Of a stretch of 64,000 bases of DNA, positions 18,801 to 27,381 are shown piece after piece. Position 1 is the first letter of the stretch; each line of letters opens with the position of its first letter. A program made the translations under genes and the position numbers. The DNA is taken from positions 310,001-374,000 of the forward strand of contig CBDETC010000002.1 of the NCBI GenBank assembly GCA_965242845.1. Reading direction: 5' to 3'. The notes beneath the pieces are model-generated. The model had not been told where the DNA came from. It worked only from the letters and a program-made list of their open reading frames with translations, and made no database searches. The stretch is from RHLJ01 sp965242845. GTDB lineage: Bacteria; Bacteroidota; Rhodothermia; Balneolales; Balneolaceae.

Positions 18801-19263
18801 TTTGACCCAGGATCAAATGGAAAGACTTGACCAAATCTCAAAACAGCAAAACCAGATTAGAAAACAACTACAGGAAATGCAGCGAAGTGGTCAGCTAGAC
18901 GGCGGAGATCAGCTAGGTAGCGAAATCGAGAGAATGATTGAAGAAATGGAAGATACCATTAACGATTTACGAGGAGGAGCATTAGACCCTACTCTTATAG
19001 AGCGTCAACAGAATATCTTGTCAAGAATGCTGGAAGCTGAAGACGCACTCCAGGAACGTGACGAGGAAGAAAAAAGAGAAGGAGAATCTGGAAATGATTT
19101 ACAACGTGCTACCCCTCCCGAACTAACTCTTGAGGAGTTGGAAAAACAAATCAGAAACAGACTTAATGACCCAAACTTCACTAAGTACTCACCTGATTAT
19201 CAGCGATTGATTGAAAAGTACTTCGAACTCCTAAAGACGATTCAGGAACGAGAGATTCAGTAA
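15898..19263 (+). CDS. DUF4175-family membrane-anchored coiled-coil protein
   Basis: An 1121-residue protein. Hydrophobic helices lie at about 29-50, 60-78 and 160-177. An extracytoplasmic region of beta-sandwich character follows to about residue 500. Then come very long, acidic coiled coils (about 505-800) with heptad-like Glu, Leu and Lys, and a Gln/Met-rich region (about 920-1010). This is the layout of DUF4175 proteins of Bacteroidota, often found near MoxR and Bat genes. A BatB-like gene lies just beyond on the other strand, which fits. The function is unknown; an envelope scaffold or signalling role is only an inference. It converges with the HAD gene with 7 bases between. Confidence 0.8.
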   Translation: MEKTNPEYSSLQLKEILQKAHQSYNRSSFLSIVFGGVLVLIPWLCVLILIEHMFYLSPGLKTLAIFGALLISALVIWKGYSIRNGISFIEFYRSFARSSNIPELSYALDLEKTGNAHPKLVEAAIYKNLEQIERNLFVESLSQFLTQSERVKASRRKMALSISVLLVFALTSFSFDSAGKRVGFFWQEFEKPNPFSFSITPGNSTLEQGAPFTVMVQFEGEIPEEVVLYMKTPVEQSFRARDMQWDLNTIFSSSPFDLSNNLEYYVEMDGYKSESFSIDVQLRPRFSELTAIVIPPAYTNLDTTSFTYPFSNIQGYEGSELILSGIINKPLSTLLLNSSQQIDSLSSISSQFNHSITITENDTLWFGLEDNSGLSNSNTFEFVLQAIQDEHPYVELIEPSASFEAVEPTTIELLFRASDDFDLTKASLNYELTKAFVNTPYSVSTALERPRNGALQSFIWDVSDLNLSPKDEITFWVEVTDNDGYNGYKTSKSQEITLTVPSLVDYFEGLEERESEVETDLEDISDAFQEMSEQYDTFKEQLKENPQIDYEDQRQLEEVLEQQEDIQERIDELNEKFDELKEELSEKNMLSEETLEAYDELKELMEQIDDPAFREALEKLQEQMSEMSPEQLRQALQEAEFNEELYRQRLERTLELFKNLKMQSDLEKLAESYEDMARQEEELSQDEFSPEMEEQQKEDAIKELEQLSEQLEKLSENMTSENEQAVQELQEKSEEEIEAIKEKVEEILQDIEEALENGITEAQKENIESKRQELKNRLSNLAEETRNTANQIQQQQEQIDMAGLTYILYSLLNLSIEQEDLVSYASNTENRSQAFVTYARDQKNVEDIFISLSDSLFELSKSVPQLSNMVLQKKEEVELRLSGSLEQMAERSQSKASVASRQALGGINDLAFMIANLLEQDPNNQGEGSGSGQPSMEQMIEQMQQMGENQQQLNQQLQDMINEMQGERLTQDQMERLDQISKQQNQIRKQLQEMQRSGQLDGGDQLGSEIERMIEEMEDTINDLRGGALDPTLIERQQNILSRMLEAEDALQERDEEEKREGESGNDLQRATPPELTLEELEKQIRNRLNDPNFTKYSPDYQRLIEKYFELLKTIQEREIQ

Positions 19264-19270
19264 TCCGGCT

Positions 19271-20014
19271 TTATTTCTTATTTCTCTCTACAATTTTGTG
19301 ATAAGCCTGTACCACAGCCCTCGTTGACTGACCGCTCATAACTTCTGAAACTTCTTTTGTTTGCTCTATTGCATTGGCTGGAGAAAACGGCATACCCACA
19401 ATAGTTAATCCAGGAATATCTCCAGAGGAATCTCCGATATAGGCTACCTCATCGAGCTTCAGATTAAGATAATCACAGAGCATGGATATCCCTTTCCCCT
19501 TATTAGCGCCGGTCTGAATAATATTCACCGAAACTTCAGTTTTATGTACTTCAAAGCTGGGAAATTGATCATGTATAAATTTTACTGCCAGGTCATAAAT
19601 CCTATCAATAATAGTAGAATCTGGGTGAATAAATCCTACATCAGTAAATTTAGTGAACTCAGGAATTACCCCGCTATATACACTAAAAATTTCCTCTTGA
19701 GCCCACTTTCTTATTTCAGCGATCTGATCCTTGGCGATATCATCAAATGACTCAGACCAAATGAGCTCATTCTTTTTAACATCATACATCCCTCCTCCGC
19801 TTTCGAAAATAAAGGGGAGAGATACTCCTAAAATCTGTGCCTGAGCTTCTGCATAGGGCATTGGCCTTCCGGTACAAATAGTTAGAGGTGGTATAAATTC
19901 ATCGTTGGCACTTTGGAGATTTAATGCTCTCAGCTCAGTATATGCTCCCCAATCTGGAGTTTGGAATGGATCAGTTACGCAGCCATCAAGATCCGTAATG
20001 AATAATTTGATCAT
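19271..20014 (-). CDS. HAD-family (subfamily IIB) sugar-phosphatase-like hydrolase
   Basis: A 247-residue protein with the HAD nucleophile motif DLDGCVTD (Asp8, Asp10), a second motif CTGRP, an NKGKG lysine region and a GDSSGDIP metal-binding motif near the end. The size and cap position suit HAD-IIB phosphatases such as phosphoglycolate, sucrose-phosphate or mannosyl-3-phosphoglycerate phosphatases. The substrate is not decidable. The stop of the BatB-like gene abuts its start, so the two are probably cotranscribed. Confidence 0.8.
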   Translation of the reverse strand: MIKLFITDLDGCVTDPFQTPDWGAYTELRALNLQSANDEFIPPLTICTGRPMPYAEAQAQILGVSLPFIFESGGGMYDVKKNELIWSESFDDIAKDQIAEIRKWAQEEIFSVYSGVIPEFTKFTDVGFIHPDSTIIDRIYDLAVKFIHDQFPSFEVHKTEVSVNIIQTGANKGKGISMLCDYLNLKLDEVAYIGDSSGDIPGLTIVGMPFSPANAIEQTKEVSEVMSGQSTRAVVQAYHKIVERNKK

Positions 20015-21034
20015 TTATTTCTCTTCTTTGTATGCAGGAACCAATACAGAAACAACGAAGCAAACCAGAGCTAAAGCTCCCATCCACTGGTATTGATTTT
20101 TAAAATCGGCATACTCCTGACTAGAGAATTCTCCTTTTTCCAACTCATCAACCCTGGCGAGAAAAGCATCAATTCCATCGTTACCCCTTTCAATTTCGTA
20201 ATAATTCCCATTTCCCTTTGCTGCTATCTGCCTTAACACATCGCGTTGTAATGCTGTAGTTACTACTTTTCCGTCCCTGTCTCGCTTATAGCCTATCAAT
20301 TGACCTGTTTCATTTTCATATAGAGGGATAGTAGTACCTTCAGAAGAACCGATACCAAGAGTATAAATTGAAATAGAATTTCCGATAAGACTTTCAAGTG
20401 ATTCCTCAAAAGATTGACCATGATCTTCCCCATCCGATATGATGAGTAATACTTTAGCTGCCTCAGTAGCATTCTCTTCTAATGACTCAAAGGCGGAAAG
20501 TGCTGTCTCCATGGCCGATTGAAAATCTGTAGCAGAGCTTGGCATCTGATCCGTATCTACAATTTCCAAAAATAACCGGAGAGCAGAATAATCAAGCGTC
20601 ATTGGACTTTGCAAATAAGCCTCACCAGTGAAAACAATCAATCCAACCCGGTCTCCTTTCAACCTCTCTATCAATCGATTTATCTCGAACTTAGCTTTTT
20701 CCAATCTGCTTGGGCGAACATCCTCTGCATTCATACTCGCAGAAAGATCAAGTGCAATCAGCATATCTACACCGCGTCGCTTTACCTCACGAACTTCAGT
20801 CCCAATTTTTGGACCAGCTAAAGAGGTTATCAAAAAAAGCAAGCCTAGTAATGTCAAAACCGTTTTAGTAATAGCTCCAAATGACCAGAATCCTCTTCTT
20901 AACGATTGGAATAATTCATCCTCAAAAAAGGATTGCTGTGCTTTTTGAATAGACCGATTTTTGGTCCACATCAAAAGGACCAAAATGGGGATAGCGAGTA
21001 AAAGCCAAAGATATAGTGAGTTCTCCCAAATCAT
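20015..21034 (-). CDS. BatB-like von Willebrand factor A membrane protein
   Basis: A 339-residue protein. Helices at about 8-23 and 55-72 are followed by a von Willebrand A domain and a C-terminal helix at about 318-335. The metal-ion site is intact: DLSAS (Asp96, Ser98, Ser100), a conserved Thr near TDFQSA and ISDGEDHG. The arrangement matches BatA/BatB (aerotolerance operon, also labelled Ca-activated chloride channel homologues). No MoxR or other Bat genes are visible in the window. The gene is between the HAD phosphatase and the glycerate kinase on the same strand. Confidence 0.88.
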   Translation of the reverse strand: MIWENSLYLWLLLAIPILVLLMWTKNRSIQKAQQSFFEDELFQSLRRGFWSFGAITKTVLTLLGLLFLITSLAGPKIGTEVREVKRRGVDMLIALDLSASMNAEDVRPSRLEKAKFEINRLIERLKGDRVGLIVFTGEAYLQSPMTLDYSALRLFLEIVDTDQMPSSATDFQSAMETALSAFESLEENATEAAKVLLIISDGEDHGQSFEESLESLIGNSISIYTLGIGSSEGTTIPLYENETGQLIGYKRDRDGKVVTTALQRDVLRQIAAKGNGNYYEIERGNDGIDAFLARVDELEKGEFSSQEYADFKNQYQWMGALALVCFVVSVLVPAYKEEK

Positions 21035-21071
21035 ACACTCTAAAGATACGTTCCCATATACTTGAGCTCAA

Positions 21072-22352
21072 CTATTGGACGATTACAACTTGTAAATCCA
21101 TCAAGTTTTTTCCGGTTAAACCTGTTTTGATAATCGTCCCCATTTGTTCATGGAAGTGGTACGAATCATTATTCTGTAGATATTCCTCTGGTGATATCTT
21201 CTTTTTTCTAGCTTTTAATGTGGTATAAGAATCCACAATAGCTCCAGCAGCGTCTGTAGGTCCATCTATACCATCCGTACCAATACTGAGTATAGAGATA
21301 GAGTGCTGACCCTCTATCGATAATGCAGACATCAAAGCCAATTCTTGATTCCTCCCCCCCTTACCTTTGCCCTTCACATTTACTGTACTTTCACCATAAA
21401 AAAATAGCGCTGCCGGTTTTTGAATAGGGTCATTAGTACTCAAAACTGATATAGCTTTGCTACAGATTTCCTTTGAAACTATTCTTACATCTTCATTATA
21501 TGCTCTCTCAGCAACCCAGGTATTAAAGCCTGCCTCTTTATAAATCTGCTCAACTTCCGAGATAAAATCAGTGGCTTTAGATACTACATGAACTTCATGA
21601 TTTGGGTGGTCATTTATTCTTGGCTTAGGTGTATCAGGTATCAACCCTTCAATTCCCTTCGATATATGATTCCGAACCGAAGTAGGGAGTCGATCCCAGA
21701 GTTCACATTTATTTAGAACATCTAACGCGTCTACAAAAGTTGAAGAATCACAAATAGTAGGCGCACCTCCAATAGTCTCAAGATCATCTCCTGGAACATC
21801 AGACTCAATAATTGTAATCAAGTTGACGTGATGAAGTGCTTGTGCTAGCTGACCTCCTTTAAGAAGGCAAAGATGCTTACGAACAACATTTATATCCTTA
21901 ATGGGAGCCCCCGAGTTTAGCAAAAGCTTATAGGTAAAAGCGAGCTCTTCCTCATTAATACCATTTGGAGGGATACTGAGCATTGATGAAGCCCCACCTG
22001 AAAGAAAGAATACTACTGTTTCACCAGCAGGAATTTTCTTTGCGAGCTCAAGAAGTTCATAGGAAGCAGCAATGGTATTAGAATCCGGATAAGGATGTGA
22101 GCCTCGAAATATTTGAATATTTCCTAAGGCTATTGGTTCATTACGAGTGATTAGTAATCCATCAATAACTTGAGGATTTTCATGCTTAAGCAGCTCTTTT
22201 AATAATGAACCAGAGCCTTTACCTGCCCCAAGCACCCAAATAGGCTTATTAGTATTAAGTATAGGAACCTTAACACTTATACTAGAAGACTCTTGTAGTA
22301 ATGCTAAACAATCTTCAAAAAAGGGATATGTTGAGTTGTTTAGGTTACTCAA
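21072..22352 (-). CDS. type-2 glycerate kinase (MOFRL family)
   Basis: A 426-residue protein of the GckA/glycerate 2-kinase family. Signatures are VLGAGKGSG near the start, FFLSGGASSML, the ESDVPGDDL region, GKGKGGRNQEL and SIGTDGIDGPTDAAG at the MOFRL domain. It phosphorylates glycerate to 2-phosphoglycerate. The likely start is TTG at 22352: an upstream stop closes the frame and no ATG occurs before the first conserved motif. The gene overlaps the preceding membrane-protein gene by eight bases, so it appears coupled to the exosortase unit, an unexpected partner. Confidence 0.88.
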   Translation of the reverse strand: MSNLNNSTYPFFEDCLALLQESSSISVKVPILNTNKPIWVLGAGKGSGSLLKELLKHENPQVIDGLLITRNEPIALGNIQIFRGSHPYPDSNTIAASYELLELAKKIPAGETVVFFLSGGASSMLSIPPNGINEEELAFTYKLLLNSGAPIKDINVVRKHLCLLKGGQLAQALHHVNLITIIESDVPGDDLETIGGAPTICDSSTFVDALDVLNKCELWDRLPTSVRNHISKGIEGLIPDTPKPRINDHPNHEVHVVSKATDFISEVEQIYKEAGFNTWVAERAYNEDVRIVSKEICSKAISVLSTNDPIQKPAALFFYGESTVNVKGKGKGGRNQELALMSALSIEGQHSISILSIGTDGIDGPTDAAGAIVDSYTTLKARKKKISPEEYLQNNDSYHFHEQMGTIIKTGLTGKNLMDLQVVIVQ

Positions 22353-22827
22353 GTTTTCCAGTTTTTTTTAAGTAGGCTAATCCCACCAATCCTAACGAAC
22401 ATAAAGGAACTAAATATCTGGATAAGAGATCTGGAACCAATAGAAAGTTGTGATAAAAATTTATTCCAATTGCCAAAAAGAAGAATGAGATCAATCCTGA
22501 GATAACATGAATACCAGCTAGTATTAAATATTCATTCTTCCCAGCCCCTACTAAAACCAACCCTAGTACTGAGAATAAAAAAAATGATCCAAAAGGGATT
22601 TTATATTGCCAATTATAGCTCGACTCTTCGGATTGTTCATAGAAAGTAAAACCAACAGAAGACTGAGCAAAAAAAGCTATGTTAGAGTCCTCTTCAACTA
22701 ATCCATATGTATTTGGCAGTATACTCCCTAAATGCACATCATGTATCGCTGATCTTACTTTCCTAACGCCAAGAAAGTAAATTGCCACTATTACTATAAA
22801 TAGCAATAATTTTTTAAGCAGAGGCAT
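22345..22827 (-). CDS. small membrane protein next to exosortase, probable partner
   Basis: A 160-residue protein with an N-terminal helix (about 5-22), an extracytoplasmic segment of about 50 residues and three more helices (about 76-92, 102-125 and 135-152). I do not recognise a family by sequence. Small membrane proteins encoded beside exosortases are known in Bacteroidota, and this gene overlaps the exosortase gene by 14 bases, so a joint role is a reasonable inference. There is no catalytic motif visible. It also overlaps the following glycerate kinase gene. Confidence 0.75.
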   Translation of the reverse strand: MPLLKKLLLFIVIVAIYFLGVRKVRSAIHDVHLGSILPNTYGLVEEDSNIAFFAQSSVGFTFYEQSEESSYNWQYKIPFGSFFLFSVLGLVLVGAGKNEYLILAGIHVISGLISFFFLAIGINFYHNFLLVPDLLSRYLVPLCSLGLVGLAYLKKTGKLE

Positions 22828-23344
22828 TTTCTAAGTCAATAGAAGATTTAAAATCACCATCACTAAACTTTACCCAGGTCATCCACATAACGAAAATGAC
22901 GATATAGAAAATCGTAGTAGTAGAATAATCATGGGTAAAATCAAAAAACTCAACCCACTCTTCTTGAGTAATCGCTAGAATGACAATCCTAAAAATATTT
23001 ACAATATAGATTACTCCAATACCCAACAAACAAAAGCTGACTCTATTTCTCCAATCACCTGGATAAGCCAGAATAAACCCTAGGAAGAGTCCAATAGCTG
23101 AAATACCTGTACATCCATCTACCAGTTCTATTCCCCGGTTTTCCCCTATCCCTAAAGTTCTATGTATTGACCAGGTTTCATATCCTAGTGCTTGTATTAC
23201 CCCCGAGCTAACGCTTACAATATTCAGTGACAACCACTCGTCTAGCCTACCATCAGGTAAAAGCCATAGCTCGTAAACCACATACCATACAATGAAGATT
23301 CCTAAAGCTTTAAGAATGAATTGTGTAATTGGAGATTTAAGCAT
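22814..23344 (-). CDS. exosortase family transpeptidase-like membrane protein
   Basis: A 176-residue polytopic protein with about five or six helices. The exosortase/archaeosortase catalytic residues are in place: Cys78 in VDGCTG, Arg119 in NIFRIV and His138 in FTHDYS. Exosortases are thought to recognise C-terminal signals (PEP-CTERM and similar) and transfer the protein to another anchor. They usually occur with extracellular polysaccharide loci, as here. The protein is short, like the Bacteroidota-type exosortases; the subfamily cannot be named from sequence alone. No substrate with a clear sorting signal is in the window. The gene starts three bases after the WbpE-like gene stop. Confidence 0.88.
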   Translation of the reverse strand: MLKSPITQFILKALGIFIVWYVVYELWLLPDGRLDEWLSLNIVSVSSGVIQALGYETWSIHRTLGIGENRGIELVDGCTGISAIGLFLGFILAYPGDWRNRVSFCLLGIGVIYIVNIFRIVILAITQEEWVEFFDFTHDYSTTTIFYIVIFVMWMTWVKFSDGDFKSSIDLENASA

Positions 23345-23347
23345 GGT

Positions 23348-24547
23348 TTAATGTAAAGCTTTTGCAATAGTTTTAACCACTTTTTCTTGTTGACTCTCAT
23401 TGAGTTCTGGGTAAATTGGAATCGATAATGCCTGGCGACTTAAGCATTCTGAGATCGAACAATCTTCAGGCTTATAGCCCAATTCAGAAAAACACTCTTG
23501 CATATGCAGTGAAACGGGATAATAGATAGCGGAGCCAATACCTGCTTCTTTTAAAGCTTCCATCACCTTCTCTCTGTTCTTTACTCTTAGCGTATATTGA
23601 TGGTAAATATGTCTTCCGCCAATTTCAGGATCACCAGTGGTTTCTATCGGGAGAAAAACTTTCCCAGCCTGCAATTCACTGTCTCTTTGCAAAGGCTGCA
23701 CAAGCCCGTATTCATGAAAAAGTGAGCTATAATTCATTGCTTTGTCTCGTCGAGCATGAGACCATTGATCTAGGTATCTCAGTTTAATAGATAGCACTGC
23801 TGCCTGTATAGCATCGAGGCGACTATTTATTCCTACATATTTGTGATAATATTTAGGTTGAGCTCCATGAAGACGTAGGATATCTAATTTTTGAGCTAAC
23901 TCTTCATTATTGGTCGTAACTAACCCAGCGTCTCCATAAGCACCTAGGTTTTTGCTTGGGAAGAAACTAAAACACCCTATGTCCCCAATATTACCAGCTT
24001 GTATACCTTGATACATCGAACCAATTGATTGAGCTGCATCTTCAATAACATGTAAACCGAATTCTCTTGCTATCTCCATTATAGGATTCATTTCAGCTAC
24101 TTGACCATATAGATGAACAGGAATAATAGCTTTTACCTTATTGAGATCAGGTTGAATACGATTGTATGTAGATCCCTTTCCTCGAAGGAATTCTTCAACT
24201 TTTGATGGATCTAAATTAAAAGTCACCGGATCGATATCAATAAATACTGGTATTGCTCCTAACCTATGTACAGCACCTGCAGTAGCAAAAAAAGTGAACG
24301 GAGGAAGAATGACATAGTCTCCCGGTTTAATCCCAATCGCCATTAATGAAAGTAAGAGTGCATCAGATCCAGAAGCGCATCCAAATGCGAACTCTGATTG
24401 ACAGTACTTTGCAGCTTCTTTTTCGAATTCCTTTACAAAATCACCCATTATAAAGTGCTGCGATTCCAACACTTTTTTTATCGAGGGTTCTATTTCACCT
24501 CTTATTGTTTCGTATTGAGCTTTAAGATCTAGAAGAGGGATATTCAT
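23348..24547 (-). CDS. wbpE: WbpE-like DegT/DnrJ/EryC1 aminotransferase
   Basis: A 399-residue PLP-dependent sugar aminotransferase. The catalytic lysine is Lys199 in FFPSKNLGAYGDAG, with VIEDAAQ (Asp170) before it. The DegT family acts on nucleotide keto-sugars. The neighbours (WbpD-, WbpB- and WbpA-like) identify the probable substrate as UDP-3-keto-GlcNAcA, giving the 3-amino sugar that WbpD then acetylates. Its start overlaps the WbpD-like stop by four bases. The assignment to WbpE rests on context as much as on sequence. Confidence 0.85.
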   Translation of the reverse strand: MNIPLLDLKAQYETIRGEIEPSIKKVLESQHFIMGDFVKEFEKEAAKYCQSEFAFGCASGSDALLLSLMAIGIKPGDYVILPPFTFFATAGAVHRLGAIPVFIDIDPVTFNLDPSKVEEFLRGKGSTYNRIQPDLNKVKAIIPVHLYGQVAEMNPIMEIAREFGLHVIEDAAQSIGSMYQGIQAGNIGDIGCFSFFPSKNLGAYGDAGLVTTNNEELAQKLDILRLHGAQPKYYHKYVGINSRLDAIQAAVLSIKLRYLDQWSHARRDKAMNYSSLFHEYGLVQPLQRDSELQAGKVFLPIETTGDPEIGGRHIYHQYTLRVKNREKVMEALKEAGIGSAIYYPVSLHMQECFSELGYKPEDCSISECLSRQALSIPIYPELNESQQEKVVKTIAKALH

Positions 24548-25128
24548 GACTCTAGCACAAAAACCTGGCCATTTTTAAGTTGATATCGTTCACCTGTTTC
24601 TTCACAAACTGCATTATCTCTATCGTCAAAAAATAAACGATTTCCAGCTTTTGAAACCCATCCTATTTGCTTTCCAGGATTTCCTACTACCAAAGCAAAC
24701 GCAGAAACATTTTTTGTAACAACAGTTCCAGCACCAATAAATGAGTATTCACCTATCTCATTTCCACAAATAATAGTCGCGTTTGCCCCTATCGATGCCC
24801 CTTTTCGGACAACAGTAGTTTTATACTCGTCTTTCCTTTCAACATGACTTCTCGGGTTAATTACATTAGTAAATACCATACTTGGCCCGCAAAACACGTC
24901 ATCTTCAAGTACCACAGCATCATAGATAGAGACATTATTCTGTACTCTGACGTTATCACCAATCAAAACATGATTACCAATAAACACATTTTGCCCAAAG
25001 ACACAGTTTTTCCCAATCTCTGCATTAGGCATGATGTGTGCCCAATGCCAAACTTTAGTTCCAGTTCCGATACTATCCGGATTTTCTACTATAGCAGTTG
25101 CGTGGATAAAAAAGTTATTCTCGGGCAT
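24544..25128 (-). CDS. wbpD: WbpD-like UDP-3-amino-sugar N-acetyltransferase
   Basis: A 194-residue left-handed beta-helix (hexapeptide repeat) acetyltransferase. It closely follows WbpD: WHWAHIMPNAEIG, FGQNVFIGN, CGPSMVFTNV.NPRS and the C-terminal QIGWVSKAGNRL with a following CEETGERY. WbpD acetylates the 3-amino group in UDP-GlcNAc3NAcA synthesis. The histidine early in the WHWAH motif region is a family feature. It lies between the oxidoreductase and aminotransferase genes of the same pathway. Confidence 0.92.
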   Translation of the reverse strand: MPENNFFIHATAIVENPDSIGTGTKVWHWAHIMPNAEIGKNCVFGQNVFIGNHVLIGDNVRVQNNVSIYDAVVLEDDVFCGPSMVFTNVINPRSHVERKDEYKTTVVRKGASIGANATIICGNEIGEYSFIGAGTVVTKNVSAFALVVGNPGKQIGWVSKAGNRLFFDDRDNAVCEETGERYQLKNGQVFVLES

Positions 25129-25136
25129 TTTCGAAC

Positions 25137-26165
25137 CTATTTAATAAATCCTGCAGATTTATAAATTCGTTCTATGATACTAACTACTTTCATTCCGTCA
25201 AAAGAAGTTGCCGTAGGTTCTTCTTCATTATTTAATACATCAGCTATGTTTTCAAAAACATAATGATGGTTAGCAGCACTACCTTTATAAGGTCCATAAT
25301 CATTAGGGGGATTGGTGGCAGGTAGAGTGGGCATTTCATAACCTTCGATATGACAATACTCTATTTCGTTCATGTATTGTCCTCCTACTTTAAAACTCCC
25401 TTTAGTTCCAACAACTGTAATGCTGCTCTCCATGTTTTTATCCCAACATGAAGTAGAATAATTAATAGAGCCCATTCCTCCATTTATAAACTCAAATTGA
25501 GCAAAACCCGAATCATCAAAATCCTGTAATTCTGGATGAGTAAAATTCTTCACTATCGCTCTTGGATTTTCTATATCTCCAAATACCCAATACATAATAT
25601 CAATAAAGTGACTGAATTGAGTAAAAAGAGCCCCACCATCTAGTTCCTTGCTACCCTTCCAATCACTCACCTTATAGTATCTATCGTCTCGGTTCCAGTA
25701 ACAGTTCACCTGAACCATTAGAGTTTCTCCTATAACCCCGTTATCAACAATTTCTTTCATCCAGACAGAAGGAGGGCTATATCGATTTTGTTTTACTACA
25801 AATACTTTTTTACCTGATTTTCTTTCAGCTTCTAAAATGCGTTTCGCTTCTTCTACTGATAAAGCCATGGGTTTTTCAATCATTACATGATAACCACGAT
25901 CCAAAAGTAGTACAGCATACTTTGCATGAAACCCATTTGGAGTAGCAATAGTAACTACATCCGATTCTCCCTTATCCTCATCCAAAAAACTATTTATAGA
26001 ATTATAAGAAACACACTCTAAATCTAGAGCAGCTACAGATTCAAATCGTTTAAGATTAGTATCAGTAACAGAGATAAGCTTTGACTGCTCATACTCCTGT
26101 ATAATTTTAGCATGGCGTTGGCCAATTCTACCAAAACCTAATACTGAAAATTGAATAGGACTCAC
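25137..26165 (-). CDS. wbpB: WbpB-like Gfo/Idh/MocA sugar oxidoreductase
   Basis: A 342-residue protein with an N-terminal Rossmann fold (GFGRIGQRHA), the Gfo/Idh motif EKPMAL near residue 98 and a C-terminal substrate domain. In this context it probably oxidises UDP-GlcNAcA at C3 to supply the aminotransferase. The start is GTG at 26165: an in-frame TAA directly precedes it and no ATG occurs before the Rossmann motif. The sequence is a less exact match to Pseudomonas WbpB than WbpD is to its counterpart, so the symbol depends on the gene neighbourhood. Confidence 0.82.
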   Translation of the reverse strand: MSPIQFSVLGFGRIGQRHAKIIQEYEQSKLISVTDTNLKRFESVAALDLECVSYNSINSFLDEDKGESDVVTIATPNGFHAKYAVLLLDRGYHVMIEKPMALSVEEAKRILEAERKSGKKVFVVKQNRYSPPSVWMKEIVDNGVIGETLMVQVNCYWNRDDRYYKVSDWKGSKELDGGALFTQFSHFIDIMYWVFGDIENPRAIVKNFTHPELQDFDDSGFAQFEFINGGMGSINYSTSCWDKNMESSITVVGTKGSFKVGGQYMNEIEYCHIEGYEMPTLPATNPPNDYGPYKGSAANHHYVFENIADVLNNEEEPTATSFDGMKVVSIIERIYKSAGFIK

Positions 26166-26176
26166 TTAATCTTCAT

Positions 26177-27349
26177 TTAATCTTTTCCAAATAGATCGCG
26201 TGTATACACCTTTTCTTCTACATCTCGGATTTCTTCTACCATCCGATTTGCAACAATTACATCAGACAGCTCTTTGAATTCATTCAGATCTCTAATTACT
26301 CTGGAATGAAAAAACTCTTCTTCTTTCAGATAAGGTTCATAAATAACAACTTCAATTCCTTTTGCCTTTATCCGTTTCATAATACCTTGAATTGCGCTCG
26401 CCCTAAAATTGTCCGACCCTTGTTTCATTACAAGCCTGTAAACCCCTACAATCTCTGGACTATTCTTTAGAACTTGATCTGCAATAAAGTCTTTTCTGGT
26501 TCTATTGGCATCTACAATAGCCCGTATCAGATTGTTTGGAACATCTCTGAAGTTAGCAAGCAATTGCTTGGTATCTTTAGGCAAACAATACCCTCCATAT
26601 CCAAAAGAAGGATTATTATAATGGTCTCCAATTCTTGGATCTAAGCCTACTCCCTTTATAACCTGAACAGTGCTTAAATTGTGAGACTCACAATATGAAT
26701 CCAGTTCATTAAAGTAAGCCACTCTCATCGCCAAGTAAGTATTAGAAAATAATTTAATGGCCTCCGCTTCAGTCGAATCCGTAAACAATACTGATATCTC
26801 TTCTAATGGTTTTTCAGCTCCTTCAATTAATAGATCAGCAAAAACCTTGGCCCTATCCGATTGTTCTCCAACAACAATTCTCGAGGGATGTAAATTATCA
26901 TAAAGCGCCTTACCCTCTCGTAAAAATTCAGGGGAGAATAGAATGTTATCACAGTTAAACTCTTCTTTTGCATGCTTTACATAACCAACAGGAATGGTTG
27001 ACTTAATCACCATTGTAGCTTCAGGATTAATACTGAGAACATCTTTTATCACAGCTTCTACTGATCTAGTATCGAACTTATCCGTTTCGGAATTATAATT
27101 CGTAGGAGTAGCGATAATAATAAAGTCAGCTTCTTCGTAAGCCTCTGTTTTATCTACAGTAGCATGGAGATTTAACTGTTTTTCAGATAAAAACCCCTCT
27201 ATTTCAGGATCACTTATTGGTGATTTCCTACTATTAATTTGATCTACTTTTTCCTTGATTATATCTAGAGCTACAACTTTATGATGTTGAGATAATAAAA
27301 CGGCTAATGATAAACCAACATATCCAGTTCCAGCAACTGCAATTTTCAT
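26177..27349 (-). CDS. ugd: UDP-glucose 6-dehydrogenase
   Basis: A 390-residue protein very similar to enterobacterial Ugd. Segments such as FSPEFLREGKALYDNLHPSRI, NTYLAMRVAYFNELDSY and FGYGGYCLPKD (catalytic Cys255) are nearly identical. It converts UDP-glucose to UDP-glucuronate with NAD. The ATG at 27349 has GGAG seven to ten bases upstream and is preferred over a TTG two codons earlier. The product could feed the UDP-glucuronate 4-epimerase-like protein encoded at 45280-46233. Confidence 0.95.
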   Translation of the reverse strand: MKIAVAGTGYVGLSLAVLLSQHHKVVALDIIKEKVDQINSRKSPISDPEIEGFLSEKQLNLHATVDKTEAYEEADFIIIATPTNYNSETDKFDTRSVEAVIKDVLSINPEATMVIKSTIPVGYVKHAKEEFNCDNILFSPEFLREGKALYDNLHPSRIVVGEQSDRAKVFADLLIEGAEKPLEEISVLFTDSTEAEAIKLFSNTYLAMRVAYFNELDSYCESHNLSTVQVIKGVGLDPRIGDHYNNPSFGYGGYCLPKDTKQLLANFRDVPNNLIRAIVDANRTRKDFIADQVLKNSPEIVGVYRLVMKQGSDNFRASAIQGIMKRIKAKGIEVVIYEPYLKEEEFFHSRVIRDLNEFKELSDVIVANRMVEEIRDVEEKVYTRDLFGKD

Positions 27350-27381
27350 TTCCAAACTCCTAAGATGATTTCACTAATTTG

